Notes: a model not told the origin generated them from the letters alone. A stretch of 64,000 bases of DNA from Saprospiraceae bacterium (GCA_016717105.1 JADKGF010000001.1:62001-126000); one strand, 5' to 3'. Shown: positions 45,155 through 55,476, counted from the stretch's first letter. Translations and numbers: made by a program.

Positions 45155-47893
45155 ATGACAAAAGTAAAATACGTATATAGTTTCGGAGGTGGCGTAGCCG
45201 ATGGTAATGAATCAATGAAAAATCTCTTGGGTGGTAAAGGCGCCAATCTTGCCGAAATGGCTGGTCATCCTGATTTATTACTACCGGTACCTCCGGGATT
45301 TACGATCACCACTGAAGTGTGTACATACTATTATGATCATGGCAAATCATATCCAGAATCATTAATAGCTGAAACAAACGAGGCGATCAAAAAAGTAGAG
45401 CATCTTATAGGTCGTACGTACGGTGATAAAGATAATCCACTACTTCTATCTGTCAGATCTGGTGCCAGAAGGTCGATGCCTGGTATGATGGATACAGTAC
45501 TAAATATCGGACTTAATGACGAGACGATTAAAGGATTGATAGCACAAACCGGAAATGAAAGGTTTGCTTATGATGCATACCGACGACTCATCATGATGTA
45601 CGCTGATGTGGTGATGGAAAAAGCAGCAGGTATAGAACCAAAACACGGCAAAGGTATAAGACGTATTTTGGAAGAAAAGATGGACGAAGCCAAAGAAAAG
45701 ATGGGTTATGTTCAGGACACGGATATGACCGCAGAAGATTTAAAAGATATCGTCAATATTTTTAAAATTACTGTTAATAAATATCTAGGTAAACCGTTTC
45801 CGGAAGATCCGTTTGACCAGCTGTGGGGCGGCATTGGAGCTGTATTTGGAAGTTGGAATGGAAAACGTGCGGTGGAATATCGTCGTATAGAAAAAATACC
45901 TAATGAATGGGGCACTGCTGTGAATGTTCAGTCTATGGTATTCGGTAATATGGGAGATGATTGTGCTACTGGTGTTGCATTTACGCGAAATCCAGGTAAT
46001 GGTGATCCACATTTTTATGGAGAATATCTCGTCAATGCACAAGGAGAAGATGTTGTCGCAGGAATTCGCACACCTGGACCTATCAATGATTTCTCAAAAA
46101 ACAGTCAAAGTGAACATTTAGCTACTTTGAGTCATATCATGCCTAAATTGTATGAAGAGTTGAATTCCTATCAGAAAAAACTTGAGTTGCATTACAAAGA
46201 CATGCAAGATATCGAGTTTACAATAGAACGCGATAAATTATACATGTTGCAGTGCCGTGTCGGAAAGAGAAATGGTGTAGCAGCCGTAAAGATGGCGATG
46301 GATATGTACAAGGAAGGATTGATCTCTAAAGAGACAGCGATCGGTCGAATTGGGCCAAATCAATTAATAGAGCTCTTGTTACCGAGGCTGGATCCTGAAT
46401 CAGAAAAATCTACCACACCTATAGCAAAAGGATTGCCGGCTGGACCAGGTGGCGCTAAAGGTAGGATTGTCTTCGATTCTGAAAAAGCAGTCGCTTGGGC
46501 TGAGAAAAAGATCGCTGTTATTCTTGTAAGAGATGAAACTTCACCAGAAGATGTGGATGGTATGCACGCTTCAAAAGCGATACTTACAAGCAAAGGAGGT
46601 ATGACATCTCATGCTGCACTCGTAGCCCGTGGATGGGGAAAATGCTGTATCGTAGGATGCAACGACATCGAGATCAACGCTGAAAATGGCACATTGAAAA
46701 CTAAATCAGGAAAAGTCCTTCACGAAGGCGACTGGATAAGTCTTAATGGGACTACTGGCTTGGTTTATGAAGGTGCTATGCCTTTGGTTTCTGTGAATAT
46801 TGACGAAAATCAGTCTTATAGTGACCTGATGAAAATCGTGGATGAAGTGAAGGTAATGGAGGTAAGAGCAAATGCCGAGACTCCTGATGATGCCATACAC
46901 GCCATACATTTTGGTGCTAAAGGAATTGGTCTTTTCCGCACTGAGCACATGTTTTATGGTGAAAATAGTGAAGAACCATTATTCCTATTGCGAAAAATGA
47001 TCGTCAGTGATAGTGAAGAAGAGCGAAGAAAAGCACTAAATGAGTTATTTACTTACGTTAAATCTGATATTAAAAAAACGATGGATGTGATGGACGGATA
47101 TCCTGTGACTATCAGATTGTTGGATCCACCACTTCATGAATTTGTACCTCATGACAAAGTGAAAATGACAGAATTGAGTCATGAGTTAGGTATCAAAGTC
47201 AGTACATTAAAAAAACGGGTTTTAGGCTTGCACGAAAACAATCCAATGTTAGGTCACAGAGGTGTGAGATTGGGTATCAGCTATCCTGAAATCACCGAAA
47301 TGCAAATCAGAGCCATTTTTGAGGCAGCTGCAGAACTAACAGATAAGGGCAAAAAAGTTTTTCCAGAAATCATGGTTCCGGTCACTTGTACCGTCAATGA
47401 GTTGAAACATCAACGAGATATTGTGGAGCGAGTATATGGAGAAGTATTGGTAAAAACTGGCAAAGAAAAGATTGATTACGCTTATGGCACAATGATTGAG
47501 ACGCCAAGAGCTGCCTTGAAAGCGGATCATATGGCATTAGAAGCAGAGTTTTTCAGCTTTGGTACTAATGACCTCACACAAATGAGTTTTGGATTCAGTA
47601 GAGATGATATCGGTGGCTTCCTTCCTGCTTATTTGGACAAAAAGATCTTACGTGATGATCCATTTGTCACTATCGACCAGCAAGGTGTAGGCGAATTATT
47701 AAAATTAGGTATTGAAAGAGGTAGAAAAACAAGACCAGGTATGAAAATCGGAATTTGTGGAGAACACGGAGGAGATCCTGAGAGTGTTAAGTTTTGCCAC
47801 CGTATAGGAATGAATTATGTGAGTTGCTCTCCTTTTAGAGTGCCGATAGCTAGACTTGCAGCGGCTCAGGCTGCCCTTGAGGATAACCAATAA
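45155..47893 (+). CDS. ppdK: Pyruvate, phosphate dikinase
   Basis: A 912-residue three-domain enzyme interconverting pyruvate + ATP + Pi with PEP + AMP + PPi. The N-terminal ATP-grasp domain has LLGGKGANLAEMAG and SVRSGARRSMPGMMDT. The phosphohistidine domain has GGMTSHAALVARGWGKCC, with the catalytic His. The C-terminal PEP/pyruvate barrel has GLFRTEHMFY, LGHRGVRLGISYPE, FGTNDLTQMSFGFSRDD and the CGEHGGDP active-site Cys loop. It is full length. It is preceded by a 160-base gap with only near-match -7 sequences, and followed by a strong bidirectional terminator. Confidence 0.97.
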   Translation: MTKVKYVYSFGGGVADGNESMKNLLGGKGANLAEMAGHPDLLLPVPPGFTITTEVCTYYYDHGKSYPESLIAETNEAIKKVEHLIGRTYGDKDNPLLLSVRSGARRSMPGMMDTVLNIGLNDETIKGLIAQTGNERFAYDAYRRLIMMYADVVMEKAAGIEPKHGKGIRRILEEKMDEAKEKMGYVQDTDMTAEDLKDIVNIFKITVNKYLGKPFPEDPFDQLWGGIGAVFGSWNGKRAVEYRRIEKIPNEWGTAVNVQSMVFGNMGDDCATGVAFTRNPGNGDPHFYGEYLVNAQGEDVVAGIRTPGPINDFSKNSQSEHLATLSHIMPKLYEELNSYQKKLELHYKDMQDIEFTIERDKLYMLQCRVGKRNGVAAVKMAMDMYKEGLISKETAIGRIGPNQLIELLLPRLDPESEKSTTPIAKGLPAGPGGAKGRIVFDSEKAVAWAEKKIAVILVRDETSPEDVDGMHASKAILTSKGGMTSHAALVARGWGKCCIVGCNDIEINAENGTLKTKSGKVLHEGDWISLNGTTGLVYEGAMPLVSVNIDENQSYSDLMKIVDEVKVMEVRANAETPDDAIHAIHFGAKGIGLFRTEHMFYGENSEEPLFLLRKMIVSDSEEERRKALNELFTYVKSDIKKTMDVMDGYPVTIRLLDPPLHEFVPHDKVKMTELSHELGIKVSTLKKRVLGLHENNPMLGHRGVRLGISYPEITEMQIRAIFEAAAELTDKGKKVFPEIMVPVTCTVNELKHQRDIVERVYGEVLVKTGKEKIDYAYGTMIETPRAALKADHMALEAEFFSFGTNDLTQMSFGFSRDDIGGFLPAYLDKKILRDDPFVTIDQQGVGELLKLGIERGRKTRPGMKIGICGEHGGDPESVKFCHRIGMNYVSCSPFRVPIARLAAAQAALEDNQ

Positions 47894-47915
47894 GTATTGA
47901 TTTTGATATAAACAA

Positions 47916-47953
47916 AAACGGGTTATAGTCACATGATGGACTATAACCCGTTT
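47916..47953. terminator. Bidirectional intrinsic terminator between ppdK and the M28 peptidase
   Basis: A perfect 15-bp stem AAACGGGTTATAGTC / GACTATAACCCGTTT (47916-47930 and 47939-47953) with an 8-base loop. T-rich sequence follows on both strands. It lies between the convergent stops at 47893 and 47973. Confidence 0.88.
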
Positions 47954-47972
47954 GATTTTTGTACTTAATCAA

Positions 47973-49598
47973 TTATTTTACTACACCATCGACTACTATT
48001 CGTTCAGGTCTGTTGGCAAGCTCCCATAATGTATGGAAAATGAGTCTTCCGATTCCAGCCATCTTGTCAAAATTTATCTTTTCTATATCATCTGTGGTCC
48101 TGTGATAATCTTCGTGTGTCCCACTAAAATAAAAGATCGAAGGAATACCTTTTTTTGCAAAGTTGTAATGGTCTGATCTGTAATAAAATTTATTAGGATC
48201 TTTTTCGTCATTGTACGTATAATCCAGTATGAGTTGGGTATATTTTTGATTTGCGGCTTCATTGATTTTATGTAAATCGGTACTCAATCTATCTGAACCT
48301 ATAACGTATATATAGTCTGGATTATCCTTGTACTTTTCATCTACACGTCCTATCATATCTACATTTATATCAGCAACGGTAGATGTCAATGGGAATACTG
48401 GATTTTCAGAATAATATTCAGAACCTAACAATCCTTTTTCTTCACCACAAAACCAAACAAATACAATACTTCGCTCTGGTCTGTTACCTTCCAAAACGGC
48501 ACCTTGACATGCGCGAGCAAGCTCTAAAAGTGTACTTGTACCAGAGGCATTGTCATCAGCACCATTAAATATTTCATCTCCTCTTTTTCCTAAGTGGTCA
48601 TAATGTGCTGATACTATGATATATTCATCCTTTTTGGTCTTTCATTCTATATAGCCAATGATATTATTTCCTTCAAGCACTTTTACTTCCTTTGCCATAT
48701 TGATTATAAAATCGGTTTCTAAATTTACATTCGATGGCTTACCTTTAGCTAATTTTTTACGGGCTTTTATGATTTTCTTTTCATTTTTCCCAATGATATC
48801 TTTGGCAATAGTAGAAGAAATAAAAACATGATTGGCTGTCGTTAAGGGTTTGTCCTTTAGATTACCGAGTTGGAGATTTGCAGACAATAACTTCGATCGG
48901 TTATCCTCTACCAATTTTTTAATATCATCTTCTATTATTAAAACCAACTTGACACCTTTTTCTTTAGCTACTTTGAGTTTCATCTTCAAATCCCTAGACC
49001 AAGCTGAAGTGTCTTTTGTACCACTGATACAAGAATTGCCATCTTTATTCCATGGTTCACCTTTATTAATCATGATAATTTTATCTTTGACATCAGCCTT
49101 CTTATAATCGCTGTATTCGGGAGAATCTATTCCATAACCTAAAAACAAAACTTCGCTGTCCTTAATAATTTCTTTGTTTTCATTGTTTTCGGGCATTGCC
49201 AGATAATCCCACATGAGTCGGTATCGTTTGCCTGAAATATACATATCCGTATCTAACCACTTTGAGTATGTAAAAGCTACTGGATGCAAATATCCTTGCT
49301 GCGCATTTGGGGCATAAAGACCAAGATTTCTAATATTTTTAGATATATAATCCGCAGCAAGTTGAATGCCTTTTTGTCCAGTTTCTCTTCCTTCGAGTGA
49401 GTCTGATGCCAATACTTTCATGTGGTCCCTCAGTCTGGCAGGAGAAATACCCGATGCGAGACGATAAGCAACATCAGATTCATTATTTGCTTTGGGTTGA
49501 CTTCGGTCTGGTGTACTTATTCCTGATGTATATTGACTGTAACCTGCTCCAATCTGGAGTATTAGAATAAATAATATTAATGAAAATTTATGTTTCAT
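47973..49598 (-). CDS. M28 family zinc aminopeptidase, secreted, with internal in-frame TGA
   Basis: The whole frame covers 541 codons including one TGA at 48642-48644. A signal peptide (KFSLILFILILQIGAGYSQ) precedes a PA-like inserted domain. The M28 metal and catalytic residues are in SAHYDHLG, NGADDNASGTS, CGEEKGLLGSEYY, DMIGRVD and GTHEDYH. The TGA lies between GYIE and KTKKDEYIIVSAHYD, where relatives usually have Gly, so GGA to TGA is the simplest change; there is no frameshift. It would release N-terminal amino acids from peptides in the periplasm or outside. The stop may be a sequence error or a real nonsense mutation. Confidence 0.85.
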
Positions 49599-49664
49599 TC
49601 GGTTTAAAATTTTAATTATGTAAAACGGTGATTGAAGAAATCAGTTCAAATAAAACGTAATTAT

Positions 49665-50093
49665 CTAACAAGAAATTTTATTTACCCTATTTTGATGTCT
49701 TCCGCCTTCAAAACTACTTTCTAAATAAGCCTTGATGATCTTTCCTGCCATCACCTTGCTGACAAATCGCGCCGGCAAACACAGAATGTTGCTATCGTTG
49801 TGTTGTCTAGCCAAAGAACCTAGTTCTGGTGTCCAGCATAGAGCCGCACGGATGCCTTGATGTTTATTTGCAGACATGCAGACTCCGTTACCGCTTCCGC
49901 AAATAAGAATTCCGACATCAACACTTTTATTTTCCACAGCAGTGGCAACTGGATGGGCAAAGTCAGGATAATCTACGGATGCTACAGATGCAGTCCCAAA
50001 GTCCTGCACCTGATATCCTTTTATTTTTAGCAACTTTATTGCGTATGTTTTATATTCAAATCCCGCATGATCTGAGCCTATTGCTATCTTCAT
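49665..50093 (-). CDS. rpiB: Ribose 5-phosphate isomerase B
   Basis: A 142-residue cytoplasmic enzyme interconverting ribose 5-phosphate and ribulose 5-phosphate in the pentose phosphate pathway. The family landmarks are all visible: GSDHAGFEYK at the N terminus, ICGSGNGVCMSANKHQGIRAALCW (active-site Cys), ARQHNDSNILCLPAR and the C-terminal FEGGRHQNRVNKI. Length is typical. Its start lies 7 bases after the stop of the GT117 gene on the same strand, so it is co-transcribed with that membrane protein. Confidence 0.95.
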   Translation of the reverse strand: MKIAIGSDHAGFEYKTYAIKLLKIKGYQVQDFGTASVASVDYPDFAHPVATAVENKSVDVGILICGSGNGVCMSANKHQGIRAALCWTPELGSLARQHNDSNILCLPARFVSKVMAGKIIKAYLESSFEGGRHQNRVNKISC

Positions 50094-50100
50094 TTATAAA

Positions 50101-53100
50101 TCAATTTGCAGGTTCAGAAGCCTTTAAAAAAGGAGATAATAAATCTTGCATTTCCTTCTCAAACGCAGGGTCTTCTACTTTTTTTGCCGTTTCTATTATA
50201 TCCTGAGCCGCACTGAGCCTATATTGATAGTCTTGTTGGAAACTATCGAATACGTCCTTATCAGTTTGTGATTCGTAAAAGTCCAAATACTGTTTCGTTT
50301 CTTTGGCAAGGATGCTAAGCTGTTTCTTCACTGAAACAAAGTCCTTTGAATTTACCAGTACATTTATGAATGGCATTATACCAGAATCATAAGGGAAATT
50401 CATATCTGGGAAAGATTTAAAATATTTATTAGCCATCTCAGAAGCCCGTTTTGGATCTCCCTTTCTATCAAATTCGATAGCTGCCCTGAGCATCACTAAC
50501 TTCATCGCCTGAACTTCAGCCATATAACTCTTATCTACATATAGTTTCAAGCTATCGAAATTTCCCCATTTCCACTTGGTCATCACATTGTCATAGACCT
50601 TATTCTCGTCCACATCACCAAAACCATAAATACTTGGTAATTGAGATTTGATTCGCACTTTTGTCGGTGAAATCCTGAGACCCAAACCTTCCATTTCGAC
50701 ATAATTGTCAAGGCCTAAAAGTTTGGATGATTGACAAGTAATGGCAAAATAAATAGGTCGGTCATAAAAATTGGAAGCAATGACGTCCATGATAGCCAAA
50801 TCATCTTTCGTAAATGAATTGCTACCTTTACCTGGCTGGATGATGATTCTATCTATTACTTCTGAAGTATCAATATTGGGTTGTAACCCTAATTTGCTAT
50901 ATTTCTGATAATCTACAGGTAGATAAAATGACTTGCTAGATACTATGGTCTGTCCTTGGATTGTATTTCTTGGGTCACCAATTGATCTGAGACCTTCAAA
51001 TACATTCATAGGAACATTCATATCTTCGTTTCTAGGATTGAAGAAGAATATTTGATTTCGATTTTTGCCACGATATTGTTCTTCTGTCAATGTCAACTTT
51101 AACGGTGGAGAGTCATTCACCTTATTTCTCAACTTATTGATATACCAATCCACAGCGATAAGACTCAAGTTTACAACTCGTACGTCGCGTCTTATATTTT
51201 CAACCTCTTGAGCATACCAAAGCGGATATGTATCATTATCACCATAAGTAAATATAATACTATTCGGTGCGACACTATTGAGGAAGTTGGCTGCATAATC
51301 TCTAGATGCTTTGTGGTGTTTTCGACTATGGTCATCAAAATTTTGAAAGCCCATAATTATCGGTGCAGACAATACAAGCAAGCCTGCCAATGCTGCAGGT
51401 GCAACACCTTGCATTTTTGACGCAAAAACACGGTAAAGCGCTAAAACTCCCATTCCAATCCAAATACAAAAAGTCATAAATGAGCCTACCAGTACATAAT
51501 CACGCTCTCTTGGTTCGTTCGGTGGTTGATTAGAATAGATAATAATGCCGATACCCGTGATAATAAACAACACAAATAAGGTAATAAAATCTTTTCTTCT
51601 CTGTTTGAAATGATAAAACATCCCTAGTAAACCAAAAATCAAAGGCAAGAAATAATATCTATTGGCTGATTCGTCATTTTTCATTGCATCAGGAAGCTTA
51701 TCCATTTTATACAATTTTGCTTCGTCTATTGGTGTTATGCCCGACATCCAATGACCTTTGGAGATATCCCACGGATAGTAACCTTGCTCAGCTGTCTGTC
51801 GGCCTACAAAATTCCACATAAAATATCTGAAATACATCCAATTAATCTGGTAATGAAACATAAACTGCAGGTTGTAACCCATAGTCGGTTTACCTTTACT
51901 ATCGCCATTTAAAGCTTCTCTCCACATACGATGCAAATCTGGTCTTCCCTGGTCGGTGTGTCCGATACGAGGAAATAGAATTTTATCTTTTTTGTCGTAC
52001 ACATAATCGTACTTTTCATCCACGATCTCGTATTTGTCACCAACTCGTGCATATCTTGGTGTGCGTTTTACATCGGACGGCTCTGCATCATAGTGAGGCC
52101 CCGATAACAATGGTCTTTCTCCATATTGCTCACGATTGAGATATGGCAAAAGTCTCATTGCGTCTCCTGGTACATTCATATTGATCGGCGTATCTGTATT
52201 CGCTCTAATGACAACTACACCAATAGTAGAAAATGCAACTGTGATCAATATTGCTGAAATAGCTGCTACCTGAAGTAACTGGCTTCCTTTTTTTTGTGCA
52301 TATTTGACACCAAAATATCCAACAGCTGCTACAATCAATAACGTAGGTATTATACCCGAATGTACTGGTAAACCAAAACTATTTACAAACAACAATTCCA
52401 TGTTTTTCCAAAGGGTAGGAATACCTACAATGACCACTTTCATGATAAATACTATAGCAGCAACACCGGCAGCCATGGCTATCAAAGCACCTTTGATTGT
52501 ATGCTCCTTATATTTTTTATAATATACAAGAAGTGCTATTGCAGGCAATGACAATATACTCAATAAGTGAACACCAACAGACATACCACTGACAAATAAA
52601 CTCAACACGAGCCATCTCAAAGCTTCTGACTCATCTTCGATATAATAATATTTCGTAGCTGCCCATAAAGTCATCACGGTAAACATCGTGGACATAGCGT
52701 AAACTTCTCCTTCAACAGCCGAAAACCAAATCGATGTAGAAAATGCAGTAGCCAATCCTGCTACTAAACCTGCAAATGATAAGGCAATATTTTCAGCATT
52801 GCTGGTATCGGTATTTCTACCCAATAACGCCAGTTTTCCAAACATAATGGTCGTCCATGCTATCATCATTGCGGCTATGGATGTACATATAGCTGACATA
52901 AGATTTACGGCAAAAGCTATATCTGCTGGATCGTCAGAAAAAACTGTGGCTAACCAAGCAAACATCCTACCGATGATCACAAAAAGTCCTGCGCCTGGTG
53001 GGTGGACTACCTGTAGCTTATATGCACCCAATATAAATTCGCCGCAATCCCAAAGACTGCCTGTGCGCTCCACTGAGTGATAATATACAAAAAGACTAAT

Positions 53101-53151
53101 AAAAAATACCAGCAAGCCGGTGATGTTTGAATACTTTTTTAAAGACTGCAT
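50101..53151 (-). CDS. GT117 (DUF2723) family membrane glycosyltransferase
   Basis: A 1016-residue inner-membrane protein. The N-terminal half has about 12 helices with the GT-C acidic motif RTGSLWDCGEFILGAYKL and VVHPPGAGLF near the first periplasmic loop, hallmarks of DUF2723. A large C-terminal periplasmic domain (after about 560) contains FTYGDNDTYPLWYAQE and VNLSLIAVDWYINKLR and ends in helical TPR-like repeats. GT117 enzymes are thought to glycosylate proteins using lipid-linked sugars in Bacteroidota. It is transcribed with rpiB, from a -7 element at 53200-53207. Confidence 0.88.
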   Translation of the reverse strand: MQSLKKYSNITGLLVFFISLFVYYHSVERTGSLWDCGEFILGAYKLQVVHPPGAGLFVIIGRMFAWLATVFSDDPADIAFAVNLMSAICTSIAAMMIAWTTIMFGKLALLGRNTDTSNAENIALSFAGLVAGLATAFSTSIWFSAVEGEVYAMSTMFTVMTLWAATKYYYIEDESEALRWLVLSLFVSGMSVGVHLLSILSLPAIALLVYYKKYKEHTIKGALIAMAAGVAAIVFIMKVVIVGIPTLWKNMELLFVNSFGLPVHSGIIPTLLIVAAVGYFGVKYAQKKGSQLLQVAAISAILITVAFSTIGVVVIRANTDTPINMNVPGDAMRLLPYLNREQYGERPLLSGPHYDAEPSDVKRTPRYARVGDKYEIVDEKYDYVYDKKDKILFPRIGHTDQGRPDLHRMWREALNGDSKGKPTMGYNLQFMFHYQINWMYFRYFMWNFVGRQTAEQGYYPWDISKGHWMSGITPIDEAKLYKMDKLPDAMKNDESANRYYFLPLIFGLLGMFYHFKQRRKDFITLFVLFIITGIGIIIYSNQPPNEPRERDYVLVGSFMTFCIWIGMGVLALYRVFASKMQGVAPAALAGLLVLSAPIIMGFQNFDDHSRKHHKASRDYAANFLNSVAPNSIIFTYGDNDTYPLWYAQEVENIRRDVRVVNLSLIAVDWYINKLRNKVNDSPPLKLTLTEEQYRGKNRNQIFFFNPRNEDMNVPMNVFEGLRSIGDPRNTIQGQTIVSSKSFYLPVDYQKYSKLGLQPNIDTSEVIDRIIIQPGKGSNSFTKDDLAIMDVIASNFYDRPIYFAITCQSSKLLGLDNYVEMEGLGLRISPTKVRIKSQLPSIYGFGDVDENKVYDNVMTKWKWGNFDSLKLYVDKSYMAEVQAMKLVMLRAAIEFDRKGDPKRASEMANKYFKSFPDMNFPYDSGIMPFINVLVNSKDFVSVKKQLSILAKETKQYLDFYESQTDKDVFDSFQQDYQYRLSAAQDIIETAKKVEDPAFEKEMQDLLSPFLKASEPAN

Positions 53152-53199
53152 ACAATACTGTTGCTTTTAGTTTTTAAATATTTGGCCTAAATCCAGTGA

Positions 53200-53207
53200 C
53201 AAAAGTA
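53200..53207 (-). promoter_or_regulatory. Promoter -7 element for the GT117-rpiB operon
   Basis: The minus strand reads TACTTTTG, matching TAnnTTTG. A TTG (plus 53225-53227) lies 17 bases upstream. The GT117 ATG is 49 bases downstream. Confidence 0.55.
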
Positions 53208-53355
53208 ATAAAAATACTTTAAAACAAGTATTAATATGTGCATTGCCTGTTTTCTAGTAGGCCTTGACAAGTCCAAAGGAACTCATTTTTACTAGTAATT
53301 ATTATAAAAATCCCGATTTTGACATTTCTATAACATAATTTTAGTTAAAATCACG

Positions 53356-53363
53356 TACATTTG
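53356..53363 (+). promoter_or_regulatory. Promoter -7 element for the DUF4834-like gene
   Basis: TACATTTG matches TAnnTTTG, 20 bases before the ATG at 53383. The nearest TTTG upstream (53318-53321) is 34 bases away, too far for a normal -33. Confidence 0.5.
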
Positions 53364-53382
53364 CATGAATCTGTAACTCTTT

Positions 53383-53544
53383 ATGATTAAATATCTGATT
53401 TTGTCTTTGATTAGTTATTATATATTTGTCCACTATCTTTCACCATTGATAGAGACAAATAAAAATACCAACCATCAACAAAGAAATGATAAGAAAAACA
53501 ACAATCATGAAGACGAATATGTTGATTACGAAGAAATAGAGTAA
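53383..53544 (+). CDS. Small DUF4834-like membrane protein, 53 residues
   Basis: One N-terminal hydrophobic helix (MIKYLILSLISYYIFVHYLS) followed by a polar Asn/Lys/Gln-rich linker and the end HEDEYVDYEEIE. This plan of one helix and a conserved acidic YVDYEE tail fits the small DUF4834 proteins of Bacteroidota; the assignment rests on pattern memory only. Function is unknown. It has its own -7 element at 53356-53363 and ends 25 bases before the GTG start of the pseudouridine synthase. Confidence 0.6.
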   Translation: MIKYLILSLISYYIFVHYLSPLIETNKNTNHQQRNDKKNNNHEDEYVDYEEIE

Positions 53545-53545
53545 A

Positions 53546-53553
53546 TAATTTTG
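53546..53553 (+). promoter_or_regulatory. Promoter -7 element for the pseudouridine synthase
   Basis: TAATTTTG matches TAnnTTTG, with a TTG 21 bases upstream (53522-53524). It covers the TTG at 53551 that would otherwise be read as the start codon, so the GTG at 53569 is the better start. Confidence 0.5.
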
Positions 53554-53568
53554 CAACCAATACACAAC

Positions 53569-54282
53569 GTGGATCTTTCGCTACTTAAAAATTTTGTAAA
53601 TAAAACACCTTCTTTTGAGTCAGATTATGAAATAGTTGACGAAACAGATGATTTTATTGTTATACTCAAAAAACATGGTCTGGCAGTACAAGTCACTGAC
53701 AAAGAAGTCGATGATTTGGAGTCTATACTGAATAGCCGTTATAAAGAAAAAGTGCACGTCCTGAACCGTATTGACCAGCCGGTAACGGGTTTGGTTATCT
53801 TTGGTAAAAATAAGAATTTTGCGTCAAATTTTACGGAAATGCTTAAAGAAAGATCCGTTAAAAAGACTTATCTGGCACTCGTTTCTGGCAATCCAGAAAA
53901 AGAACCAACTGAATTAAAACATTATATCAAAAAGCTCCATAACAGAGCGATGACTGCTGATGAAAAAGTAGATGAATACTTCAAGGAAGCAGTTCTTGAA
54001 TATACGCTTTTGCAATCTTTTGACAAATATCATTTGCTAAGAATAGATCTGAAAACCGGTAGATTCCACCAAATAAGAGCCCAACTCGCCACTATGGAAA
54101 TGCCTATAAAAGGTGATTTGAAATATGGTTCAAGGCGTCCTAATCTGGATAGAAGTATTGGCTTATTATCGTATAAACTTGAATTTATTCATCCTTTTAC
54201 TCGTGAAAAACATTGTTATAAGGCGCCCTTTCCTAACAACGATGTATTGTGGTCATTGGTAGATATGAGTCTGATTGACTAA
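53569..54282 (+). CDS. RluA family pseudouridine synthase
   Basis: A ~237-residue enzyme that isomerises uridine to pseudouridine in rRNA or tRNA. The catalytic Asp is in HVLNRIDQPVTGLVIF (the RluA HRLDxxTSG motif, here NRIDQPVTG). The later KTYLALV, LKTGRFHQIRAQLA and KGDLKYGS motifs are also family hallmarks. No S4 domain is present. The frame is open from a TTG at 53551, but that codon is inside a -7 element, so I use GTG 53569 (MDLSLLKNFV). The exact target site cannot be told. It lies 36 bases before thiL. Confidence 0.88.
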   Translation: MDLSLLKNFVNKTPSFESDYEIVDETDDFIVILKKHGLAVQVTDKEVDDLESILNSRYKEKVHVLNRIDQPVTGLVIFGKNKNFASNFTEMLKERSVKKTYLALVSGNPEKEPTELKHYIKKLHNRAMTADEKVDEYFKEAVLEYTLLQSFDKYHLLRIDLKTGRFHQIRAQLATMEMPIKGDLKYGSRRPNLDRSIGLLSYKLEFIHPFTREKHCYKAPFPNNDVLWSLVDMSLID

Positions 54283-54295
54283 TCAAAATTATAAC

Positions 54296-54303
54296 TACAT
54301 TTG
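54296..54303 (+). promoter_or_regulatory. Promoter -7 element for thiL
   Basis: TACATTTG matches TAnnTTTG, with TTG (54275-54277) 18 bases upstream. The thiL ATG at 54319 follows 15 bases after the element. Confidence 0.5.
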
Positions 54304-54318
54304 TGGCAAATTTAAATC

Positions 54319-55365
54319 ATGAGCAATCAATCATTTCCGACTTTTACCGATATTAGTACCCTTGGAGAATTTGGGTTGATAAAAGAACTGACTAAAAACA
54401 ACGCTTCAAAACATCATAATACGGTCAAAAGCATCGGTGACGACGCAGCAGTGATAGGAACTGATGACGAAGCCATGGTCATCTCTACTGATATGCTTGT
54501 AGAAGGAATCCACTTTGACCTCATGTACACACCACTAAAACATTTGGGTTACAAATCGGTAGTGGTAAATCTTTCAGACATCTATGCGATGAATGCAGTG
54601 CCTACACATATCACTGTTTCTGTGGCTATCTCTAGCAAATATTCGCTCGAGGCAATGCAGGAATTTTATGATGGTATTTATACAGCTTGCAAAATGTACA
54701 ATATTGATCTTGTAGGAGGTGATACCACTTCTTCTCCTAAAGGAATGATTATAAGTATTACTGCCATTGGACAAGCAAAAAAAGATAAAATTGTGTATCG
54801 ATCAGGCGCTAAAAAAGGTGATATCCTCTGTGTCACAGGCGACCTTGGTGCAGCATATCTCGGTCTCCAAATCCTCGAACGCGAAAAACAGGTTTATTTG
54901 GCTCATCCCGGAGTGCAACCTGAGCTGGATAAAAGCCAATATCTTATAGAGCGACAACTAAAACCAGAAGCACAACGTGGTGCAATTGAATACTTCAAAA
55001 GAGAGAAAATCGTTCCTACATCCATGATAGATGTGTCTGATGGCCTAGCCAGTGAATTGCTTCATATTTGTAATCAATCAGATGTTGGTGCCTTCATCGA
55101 AGAAGGTAAAGTGCCGATTCATCCTGACTCCGAATTAGCGGCACTTGAGTTCAAACTAGACCCGATCACTTGCGCACTTCATGGTGGCGAAGATTATGAG
55201 TTGTTATTTACCATCGATGAAAAGGACTTAGAAAAAATCAGATTTATGCCTGAAGTGTATATTATCGGTGAGATTACGGACAAAACTGATGGTATTAAGC
55301 TACATACTACAGGTGGTAATATGCACAACATTACTGCACAGGGTTGGAATCATTTTGCTGAGTAA
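54319..55365 (+). CDS. thiL: Thiamine-monophosphate kinase
   Basis: A 348-residue enzyme that phosphorylates thiamine monophosphate to the active cofactor thiamine diphosphate. Family motifs are SIGDDAAVIG, STDMLVEGIHFDL, GGDTTSSPKGMIISI, DVSDGLASELLHIC and GGEDYELLFT, which bind Mg-ATP and substrate in the PurM/ThiL fold. Length is normal and the frame is intact. Other thi genes are not in the window. A -7 element lies just upstream at 54296-54303. Confidence 0.95.
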   Translation: MSNQSFPTFTDISTLGEFGLIKELTKNNASKHHNTVKSIGDDAAVIGTDDEAMVISTDMLVEGIHFDLMYTPLKHLGYKSVVVNLSDIYAMNAVPTHITVSVAISSKYSLEAMQEFYDGIYTACKMYNIDLVGGDTTSSPKGMIISITAIGQAKKDKIVYRSGAKKGDILCVTGDLGAAYLGLQILEREKQVYLAHPGVQPELDKSQYLIERQLKPEAQRGAIEYFKREKIVPTSMIDVSDGLASELLHICNQSDVGAFIEEGKVPIHPDSELAALEFKLDPITCALHGGEDYELLFTIDEKDLEKIRFMPEVYIIGEITDKTDGIKLHTTGGNMHNITAQGWNHFAE

Positions 55366-55476
55366 TATCATAAGTTTTGGAATATTGGACTCATCGTTAA
55401 ATGAATTCTATCATTGACGATCAAAGTATTTGAAAATAAAAATTTGTAAAATATTTTACATTCTGCAGAAACTACA

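Noticed and set aside
26785..48644. TGA recoded as Gly or Trp
   Set aside because: Genes here end in TGA at sensible places: ATGA overlaps at 7516, 8238 and 55937, and fhs ends at its canonical C terminus with TGA (28370-28372).
51208..51420. Small frames on the plus strand within the GT117 gene
   Set aside because: They are antisense shadows of a well-supported long gene.
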